Source: Polaribacter sp. (GTDB taxonomy: Bacteria; Bacteroidota; Bacteroidia; Flavobacteriales; Flavobacteriaceae). Taken from it: a stretch of DNA of 5,834 nucleotides. Below are positions 1 through 4,134 of the stretch, in pieces. Every line of letters begins with the position of its first letter. Within the stretch, counting starts at the first letter, position 1. The notes below the pieces were generated by a model. The model ran no database searches and was not told the DNA's origin. It saw only the letters and a list, made by a program, of their open reading frames with translations. The DNA lies in assembly GCA_029245665.1 (NCBI GenBank), contig JAQWOW010000114.1:1-5834 (forward strand), written 5' to 3'. A program made the position numbers and the translations under genes.

Positions 1-2
1 TA

Positions 3-929
3 AAGAAACGTAAAATTGCATATGTAATTTCTGGAGCTATTATTATCTCAGGTATCGTTTCTATATTCTCTATCGGATTAAAACAAGGAGTCGATTTCAA
101 AGGAGGTCGTTCTTATGTTGTTCGTTTTGATCAATCAATGATTGCTACTGATGTTGCAGGAAGTTTAAAAGATGTGTTTGGCACTTCACCTGAAGTAAAA
201 ACATACGGTACAGACAATCAATTAAAAATCACAACGGTTTATAAAATTGAAGATGAGGGGCAAGAAGTAGATGAGCAGGTTCAACATGCATTATTTACAG
301 GATTAAAATCATATTTGGGAACTACAACTTATGAAAATTTCAAACCTGGTTTTGAAAAACAAGGAGCAGGGATAATGAGTTATATGAAGGTAGAACCTAC
401 TATTGCCGATGATATTAAAACATCTGCACTATATGCTGTATTTGGTTCTTTACTGGTTGTTTTCTTATACATATTACTCCGTTTTAGAAAAGTATCTTTC
501 TCTGTAGGAGCAGTAATTGCAGTTTTCCATGATGTATTAATAGTATTAGCAGTATTTTCTATTACCTATAGTTTTATGCCTTTTGACATGGAAATTGGGC
601 AATCATTTATTGCTGCAATATTAACAGTTGTAGGATATTCATTGAATGATACCGTGGTTATTTTTGATAGAATTAGAGAATTTACAGGAAAACATCCAAA
701 CTGGAAATATAAAGAAGTTGTAGACAGAGCCTTGAGCTCTACATTAGGAAGAACTATAAATACTTCTTTAACAACGTTATTAGTAATGCTCGCTATCTTC
801 CTATTTGGTGGAGATTCTATCAAAGGATTTATGTTTGCACTTATAGTCGGTGTTGCTGTAGGTACGTATTCATCTTTATTTGTGGCAACACCAATAATGT
901 ATGATACTTCCAAAAAAGAAGAAAAATAA
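3..929 (+). CDS. secDF: Protein translocase SecF, C-terminal part of a probable SecDF fusion (5' partial)
   Basis: This is the SecF portion of the SecD/SecF membrane complex, which helps the SecYEG channel pull proteins across the inner membrane using the proton gradient. The reading frame is open from base 3 with no start codon, so the gene begins upstream; 308 codons are visible. The first residues (KKRKIAYVIS) begin a membrane helix (about residues 5-26), followed by the conserved GVDFKGGR motif (29-36), a periplasmic domain (about 40-140), and five more hydrophobic segments near 142-161, 167-189, 201-220, 253-270 and 274-297. The SecF signature GYSLNDTVVIFDRIRE lies at 211-226. An ATG at 138 also opens this frame, but starting there would remove helix 1 and the GVDFKGG motif, so it is not the real start. 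Bacteroidota usually carry SecD and SecF as one polypeptide, so secDF is the likely full gene; the SecD half is outside the window and this is inferred. The C-terminus is short and lysine/glutamate rich. Confidence 0.93.
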   Translation, partial: KKRKIAYVISGAIIISGIVSIFSIGLKQGVDFKGGRSYVVRFDQSMIATDVAGSLKDVFGTSPEVKTYGTDNQLKITTVYKIEDEGQEVDEQVQHALFTGLKSYLGTTTYENFKPGFEKQGAGIMSYMKVEPTIADDIKTSALYAVFGSLLVVFLYILLRFRKVSFSVGAVIAVFHDVLIVLAVFSITYSFMPFDMEIGQSFIAAILTVVGYSLNDTVVIFDRIREFTGKHPNWKYKEVVDRALSSTLGRTINTSLTTLLVMLAIFLFGGDSIKGFMFALIVGVAVGTYSSLFVATPIMYDTSKKEEK

Positions 930-951
930 TAAATCTATACGAAAATAAAGT

Positions 952-996
952 AAAACCGTTTTTAATTTCTGATAATCCGATTAAGAGCGGTTTTTT
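952..996 (+). terminator. Possible intrinsic terminator after secDF
   Basis: A 7-bp inverted repeat, AAAACCG (952-958) and CGGTTTT (988-994), ends in a run of six T (991-996), four of which belong to the stem. The enclosed 29 bases contain a small inner hairpin, TAAT/ATTA (973-976 and 980-983). The position, 22 bases after the secDF stop and before the next gene, suits a terminator. The long loop and the AT-rich lower stem make it a moderate call. Confidence 0.45.
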
Positions 997-1027
997 CATG
1001 AAACATACAGCTATTATATAAAGACTA

Positions 1028-2146
1028 ATGGGCATACTAAAACTTCAAGATCTATATTTTAAACCTTATCTTCATAAGGACGAAATTAAGATTATTGTAA
1101 AACACTTAGCCTTACAGGTTAAAAGAGATTTGCCTAAAGGAGAGGTTCCAATTTTTGTAGGAATATTAAACGGTTGTTTTTTATTTGCTGCAGATTTTAT
1201 AAGAGAATTTAACGGAAACTGCGAGGTATCCTTTGTAAAATTAGCCTCGTACAATGGCATTTCTTCCTCAGAAAATGTTAGACAATTAGTTGGTATTAAT
1301 GAAGATTTAACAGGAAGAACTGTAATAATTTTAGAGGACATCATTGATACCGGAAATACTCTCCAAGAAATTTATACTATCTTCAAAGATAAAAAATTAA
1401 AAAAATTAAAAATTGCGACCTTATTTTTTAAACCAGATGTCTTTCGAAAAGAACTTCCAATAGATTATATCGGAAAAAGTATTGAAGATAAATTTATCGT
1501 TGGTTACGGATTAGATTATAATGGATTAGGTAGAAATTACCCAGAAATATATCAACTATCAACACCTCCAAAAATGAAAAATATTGTATTATTTGGCCCT
1601 CCTGGAGCAGGAAAAGGGACCCAAGCAGAATTCTTAAAAGACATGTATAATTTAGTACATATATCTACGGGTGATGTATTTCGTTTCAATATTAAAAACA
1701 AAACTGAATTGGGTTTGTTAGCCAAAAAATATATGGATGAGGGTGATTTAGTTCCTGATGAAGTTACTATTAATATGCTAAAAGCTGAAGTCAATAAAAA
1801 TACAGACGCAAACGGTTTTATTTTTGATGGTTTTCCAAGAACACAATCTCAAGCTGAAGCCTTGGATGCTTTTTTAGCTGAAAAAGGTGAACTAATCAAC
1901 GGAATGATTGCACTGGAAGTTTCTGAAGATGTTCTGATAACTCGTTTATTAGAAAGAGGGAAAACAAGTGGTAGAGCAGATGATACTGATGAAATAAAAA
2001 TTAGAAACCGTTTCAATGAGTACAATACTAAAACGGCTATTTTAAAAGAATACTTTGATGCTCAGGATAAATACTATGGAATTAATGGTATAGGTACTAT
2101 CGAAGAAATTACACAGCGAATTTCAGAAGTATTTGATACTTTATAA
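1028..2146 (+). CDS. adk: Bifunctional hypoxanthine phosphoribosyltransferase / adenylate kinase fusion
   Basis: One 372-residue frame joins two cytosolic nucleotide enzymes. Residues 1 to about 178 are a purine phosphoribosyltransferase (hypoxanthine/guanine + PRPP to IMP/GMP): the pyrophosphate loop is GILNGC (45-50), the PRPP motif VIILEDIIDTGNT spans 99-111 with E103, D104 and the presumed catalytic base D107, K135 aligns with the purine-contacting lysine of human HPRT, and FIVGYGLDYN (156-165) closes the site. After only about five linker residues, residues 183-372 form a complete adenylate kinase (ATP + AMP to 2 ADP): P-loop GPPGAGKGT (190-198), ISTGDVFR of the AMP-binding part (212-219), FDGFPRT (266-272), and a short LID around ERGKTSGRADD (309-319) without zinc cysteines. 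The ATG at 1028 gives a full-length HPRT N-terminus. No Shine-Dalgarno is visible, as is usual in this phylum. M183 (ATG at 1574) could start a separate Adk, but there is no stop or frameshift between the halves. obg follows 58 bases later and is probably cotranscribed. Confidence 0.93.
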   Translation: MGILKLQDLYFKPYLHKDEIKIIVKHLALQVKRDLPKGEVPIFVGILNGCFLFAADFIREFNGNCEVSFVKLASYNGISSSENVRQLVGINEDLTGRTVIILEDIIDTGNTLQEIYTIFKDKKLKKLKIATLFFKPDVFRKELPIDYIGKSIEDKFIVGYGLDYNGLGRNYPEIYQLSTPPKMKNIVLFGPPGAGKGTQAEFLKDMYNLVHISTGDVFRFNIKNKTELGLLAKKYMDEGDLVPDEVTINMLKAEVNKNTDANGFIFDGFPRTQSQAEALDAFLAEKGELINGMIALEVSEDVLITRLLERGKTSGRADDTDEIKIRNRFNEYNTKTAILKEYFDAQDKYYGINGIGTIEEITQRISEVFDTL

Positions 2147-2204
2147 ATGGTTTTAATTCTTCTCTTTTTATTAAAAAAAGACTTAAGAAATAATCGCACA
2201 CAAA

Positions 2205-3194
2205 ATGACAGAAGGTAACTTTGTTGATTACATAAAGGTATATGCTTCTTCTGGAAAAGGAGGGCAAGGATCTATGCACTTACATAGAGAAAAATACATA
2301 ACCAAAGGTGGGCCTGATGGAGGAGATGGTGGTCGTGGAGGCCATATTATTTTACGTGGTGATAAAAACATGTGGACATTATTCCACCTAAAATTTAAAC
2401 GTCATTTTAGAGCAGAGGGCGGCGGTGCTGGTAGTAAAAGTAGAAGTACAGGGCATGATGGAGAAGATATTTTTATCAACGTTCCTTTAGGCACAATTGT
2501 TAGAGACGCAGATACTGACGAAATTATAGTAGAAATTACAGAAAACCAAAAAGAAGTTATTTTACTCAAAGGTGGAAAAGGCGGACTGGGAAACTGGAAT
2601 TTCAAATCCTCAACAAATCAAACACCGAGATACGCCCAACCCGGAATAGATGGTTTAGATGGTTGGTTTCGTTTGGAATTAAAACTATTAGCTGATGTAG
2701 GTTTAGTAGGATTTCCAAATGCGGGAAAATCAACTCTTTTATCTGTTTTAACTGCTGCAAAACCAAAAATTGCAGACTATGCTTTTACAACTTTAAAACC
2801 TAACTTAGGTATCGTAGAGCACAGAAATCATAAAACATTTGTTATAGCAGACATTCCTGGAATTATTGAAGGTGCAGCAGAAGGAAAAGGATTAGGTCAC
2901 CGTTTTTTGCGTCATATTGAACGCAACTCCGCTTTACTTTTCTTAATCCCAGCAGACAGTGATGATATTAATAAAGAATATCATATTCTTTTAAATGAAC
3001 TCAAAAAACACAACCCTGAGTTATTAGATAAAGATCGATTATTGGCCATTTCTAAAACAGACATGCTAGACGACGAGTTGCAAGAAGAGATGAAAGCAGA
3101 ATTACCTGAGGGTATTGAAGCTCTCTTTATATCGTCTGTTGCACAAACAGGTTTGCAAGAATTGAAAGACAAACTTTGGAAAGTTTTAAACTAA
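2205..3194 (+). CDS. obg: Obg family GTPase (ribosome assembly)
   Basis: Obg/CgtA is an essential GTPase that binds the 50S subunit late in assembly and is tied to the ppGpp response. The 329 residues show the glycine-rich Obg fold (about 1-158; for example GKGGQGS at 18-23 and the run of G-G pairs at 35-46), then the G domain: G1 GFPNAGKST (169-177), G2 FTT (194-196), G3 DIPG (216-219), G4 SKTD (283-286) and G5 SSVA (310-313). Serine replaces the usual asparagine of NKxD in G4. The protein stops right after the G domain, so the OCT tail found in some Firmicutes and Actinobacteria, and the acidic tail of the E. coli protein, are absent. The start MTEGNFVDY matches the expected Obg N-terminus. 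It lies 58 bases after hpt-adk on the same strand with no strong terminator between, suggesting an operon, and it converges on the lipoprotein gene. Confidence 0.96.
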   Translation: MTEGNFVDYIKVYASSGKGGQGSMHLHREKYITKGGPDGGDGGRGGHIILRGDKNMWTLFHLKFKRHFRAEGGGAGSKSRSTGHDGEDIFINVPLGTIVRDADTDEIIVEITENQKEVILLKGGKGGLGNWNFKSSTNQTPRYAQPGIDGLDGWFRLELKLLADVGLVGFPNAGKSTLLSVLTAAKPKIADYAFTTLKPNLGIVEHRNHKTFVIADIPGIIEGAAEGKGLGHRFLRHIERNSALLFLIPADSDDINKEYHILLNELKKHNPELLDKDRLLAISKTDMLDDELQEEMKAELPEGIEALFISSVAQTGLQELKDKLWKVLN

Positions 3195-3205
3195 TTAAAT
3201 TCGTT

Positions 3206-3257
3206 TTATTCTTTCAATCTTATAGTTTATAGAAAAACCAAAGATTATTCTTTCAAT
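3206..3257. repeat. 13-bp direct repeat at the 3' end of the lipoprotein gene
   Basis: TTATTCTTTCAAT occurs at 3206-3218 and again at 3245-3257. The right copy holds the last codons and the stop of the minus-strand gene; the left copy lies 39 bases away, exactly 13 codons, so it is in the same phase but beyond the stop. The 50-base space between this gene and obg otherwise shows only a weak 6-bp inverted repeat (AATCTT 3216-3221 and AAGATT 3241-3246), not a convincing terminator. Confidence 0.6.
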
Positions 3258-3721
3258 TGAATGGAAATTGGCAGTCTATATTTTGTAGTAACTGGAATAC
3301 CTCTTTTATTCGCTGGATAGATTTTTGATAATTTACCAATACTAGATTTTAATAAACTATCCAATTGGGGTAACTTTTTTTGGATACTCTTTGAAGACTG
3401 TATATGATCTAACATAAAATTTCCTTGAGAATTTATGATTAAATCAACAAATATAATTTCGTCAATAGATTCTTTAACAACAAAATGACTTCTTTGTAGC
3501 TGCTCTCCAATTTTTTGATGAATGGTGTTTCTAAAACAATCAGATTTTTTTGTTTTATCAAAAATAGAATCACAGATTTTAAAAGAAGGAGAAGTATCAA
3601 CTGAAGAAAAATCGACAATCGTATCCAAAGGATAAGAATCATTACTTTTTGTATACCAAAATTTATCACACGAAGTGCAAAAAAGGATGGTTATAAAAAT
3701 TATAAAAACACGCAAAAACAT
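3245..3721 (-). CDS. Predicted lipoprotein with TonB-C-like C-terminus, function unknown
   Basis: This 158-residue protein begins with a hydrophobic signal (residues 2-14) running into CTSC (15-18), a plausible lipobox with C18 as the lipidated residue, though cysteine at position -3 is less usual than leucine. The mature part would be 141 residues, in the periplasm and anchored to a membrane. Two further cysteines (C50, C62) could form a disulfide. From about residue 62 the pattern resembles the C-terminal domain of TonB-like proteins: an amphipathic helix (IHQKIGEQL), a strand with a G-turn (IIFVDLIINSQGNFML, 89-104), LPQLDSLLKSSI (117-128), and a proline-containing final strand (YPANKRGIPVTTKYRLPI, 135-152). 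The TonB-C link is a judgement by eye and is not proof of a role in energy transduction: there is no membrane anchor helix plus proline-rich spacer as in true TonB. The gene is monocistronic as far as can be seen, convergent to obg, with a perfect inverted repeat just upstream of its ATG. Confidence 0.75.
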   Translation of the reverse strand: MFLRVFIIFITILFCTSCDKFWYTKSNDSYPLDTIVDFSSVDTSPSFKICDSIFDKTKKSDCFRNTIHQKIGEQLQRSHFVVKESIDEIIFVDLIINSQGNFMLDHIQSSKSIQKKLPQLDSLLKSSIGKLSKIYPANKRGIPVTTKYRLPISIQLKE

Positions 3722-3893
3722 AAATGAATTGATAAGGTGAAATTACTAATTTTTGTTGAGTAATTTCAATATTTTGCAAAAAAGGATTTGAATAATATGC
3801 ATTTACAATTCAACATTACCTAGTCAAGCATACATCTCGTCAATTACTACTGATTTCAGTTTTTTAAAAGCAGTAACTATCTTCAAAAAAAGC
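3722..3893. other. Non-coding stretch upstream of the lipoprotein gene
   Basis: This AT-rich segment separates the lipoprotein start from the predicted small-RNA terminator. Apart from the inverted repeat at 3738-3768 it holds little: an imperfect minus-strand -7-like element, TATGCTTG (3832-3825), without a good -33 partner, and a minor ACTGATTTCAGT hairpin (3849-3860) followed by T6, which has no upstream plus-strand gene to terminate. No convincing promoter for the lipoprotein gene was found, which leaves readthrough from the promoter at 4036-4007 as a possible source of its transcript. Confidence 0.5.
3738..3768. repeat. Perfect 10-bp inverted repeat just upstream of the lipoprotein start
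   Basis: TGAAATTACT (3738-3747) is the exact reverse complement of AGTAATTTCA (3759-3768), separated by 11 bases. The repeat ends 16 bases before the ATG at 3721 on the minus strand. Neither side is followed by a T-run in the direction of transcription, so it is not a terminator. It could be a 5'-leader hairpin affecting translation or stability, or an operator for a dimeric regulator. Confidence 0.65.
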
Positions 3894-3925
3894 AAAAAAA
3901 AAGCGTCCCATTTCAGGGAAGCTTT
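3894..3925 (-). terminator. Intrinsic terminator of the predicted small RNA
   Basis: Read on the minus strand, AAAGC (3925-3921), one mismatch, UCCC (3919-3916), a 6-base loop, GGGA (3909-3906) and GCUUU (3904-3900) form a 9-bp stem with a single 1x1 internal loop. It runs straight into nine U (3902-3894), and a second run of seven U follows at 3891-3885. The polarity is clear: the plus strand has no T-tract after the stem. Confidence 0.78.
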
Positions 3926-3972
3926 CCATTGGCTAACAAAACCAAGGCACTTTTACTAAAGTGCCAAACAAC

Positions 3973-3984
3973 ACAACTAGTTGT
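3973..3984. repeat. 12-bp perfect palindrome inside the small-RNA region
   Basis: ACAACTAGTTGT reads the same on both strands. It overlaps the inner edge of the first small-RNA hairpin by two bases (3983-3984). In RNA it could pair with another copy of itself, or compete slightly with the first hairpin. Confidence 0.55.
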
Positions 3985-4006
3985 TACTTTAACAAAAAGT
4001 AACAAA

Positions 4007-4036
4007 CAAATATACAACGATTTCGTAATCCTACAA
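4007..4036 (-). promoter_or_regulatory. Bacteroidota-type promoter for the small RNA
   Basis: On the minus strand, TTG (4036-4034) is followed after 19 bases by TATATTTG (4014-4007), an exact match to the TAnnTTTG -7 element with normal spacing. Transcription should start about 5-7 bases further on, near 4002-4000, at the foot of the first hairpin (3983-4003). Confidence 0.72.
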
Positions 4037-4040
4037 TATT

Positions 4041-4060
4041 TTTATTAAATTTTATTAATT
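4041..4060. repeat. AT-only tandem 10-mer between divergent promoters
   Basis: TTTATTAAAT (4041-4050) is followed at once by TTTATTAATT (4051-4060), identical at nine of ten positions. It lies between the two -33 elements (4034-4036 and 4068-4070), where it could act as a shared UP-like or bendable element. Low-complexity chance is also possible. Confidence 0.45.
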
Positions 4061-4067
4061 TGTGAGA

Positions 4068-4098
4068 TTGGCTATTAATTCAATTGATTGTATCTTTG
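4068..4098 (+). promoter_or_regulatory. Bacteroidota-type promoter for lysS
   Basis: TTG (4068-4070), a 20-base spacer and TATCTTTG (4091-4098) match the TTG/TAnnTTTG consensus of this phylum. The expected start near 4103-4105 gives lysS a leader of about 30 bases, too short for a riboswitch or T-box. The leader has no Shine-Dalgarno and is A-rich just before the ATG at 4135, as is common for this group. Confidence 0.77.
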
Positions 4099-4134
4099 TA
4101 TTCTTTAAGATTCATCAAAAATTAAAGACAGCAA

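Larger units (their letters stand above)
3894..4002 (-). ncRNA. Predicted small structured RNA, about 110 nt, unidentified family
   Basis: A minus-strand transcription unit is outlined by a promoter (4036-4007), strong hairpins and a terminator. From the predicted 5' end near 4002, the RNA starts with a perfect 8-bp hairpin, GUUACUUU/AAAGUAAC (4003-3996 and 3990-3983, 5-base loop). A linker rich in U and G (3982-3966) follows, then a second perfect 8-bp hairpin, GGCACUUU/AAAGUGCC (3965-3958 and 3953-3946, 4-base loop). A weaker hairpin, UUGG/CCAA with an outer CC/GG pair across one bulge (3947-3942 and 3932-3926), comes next, and then the terminator. No real reading frame is present. It does not form one long rod as expected of 6S RNA, and it lacks the SRP RNA tetraloop region. 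Known flavobacterial RNA families such as 6S-Flavo or Flavo-1 cannot be excluded by eye. The same-strand lipoprotein gene begins about 170 bases beyond the terminator, so an attenuated leader is an alternative. The 5' end is estimated from promoter spacing. Confidence 0.62.

Noticed and set aside
138..929. A separate 263-residue protein starting at ATG 138.
   Set aside because: The frame is open back to base 3 and upstream residues carry the first SecF helix and GVDFKGG motif, so 138 is an internal methionine.
1574..2146. Stand-alone adk starting at ATG 1574.
   Set aside because: There is no stop, frameshift or visible ribosome-binding site between the HPRT and Adk parts; the fused frame is the simplest reading, though internal initiation cannot be excluded.
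2163..2181. Hairpin TCTTTTT/AAAAAGA between hpt-adk and obg.
   Set aside because: The stem has only two GC pairs and no following T-run, so it is not a credible terminator; the two genes are probably cotranscribed.
3439..3669. A 76-codon minus-strand frame overlapping the lipoprotein gene.
   Set aside because: It is a frame-shifted shadow with low-complexity leucine/isoleucine runs, and the overlapping frame has a signal peptide and a recognisable C-terminal pattern.
3849..3866. ACTGATTTCAGT followed by T6 as a plus-strand terminator.
   Set aside because: The stem is only 4-5 bp and no plus-strand gene lies upstream that would need it, obg being separated by the opposing lipoprotein gene.
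3864..3929. A 21-codon minus-strand frame (MESFPEMGRFFFAFF...) starting inside the predicted small RNA.
   Set aside because: It runs through the terminator stem and U-tracts, its phenylalanines come from those U-runs, and it has no ribosome-binding or conservation evidence.
3892..4036. CRISPR-like or transposon terminal repeats, suggested by the cluster of hairpins.
   Set aside because: The hairpins differ in sequence, there is no repeat-spacer periodicity, and no transposase or target-site duplication is visible.
3722..4134. Riboswitch or T-box leader of lysS.
   Set aside because: The lysS promoter at 4068-4098 leaves a leader of only about 30 bases, and the structured region lies upstream of it with opposite polarity.
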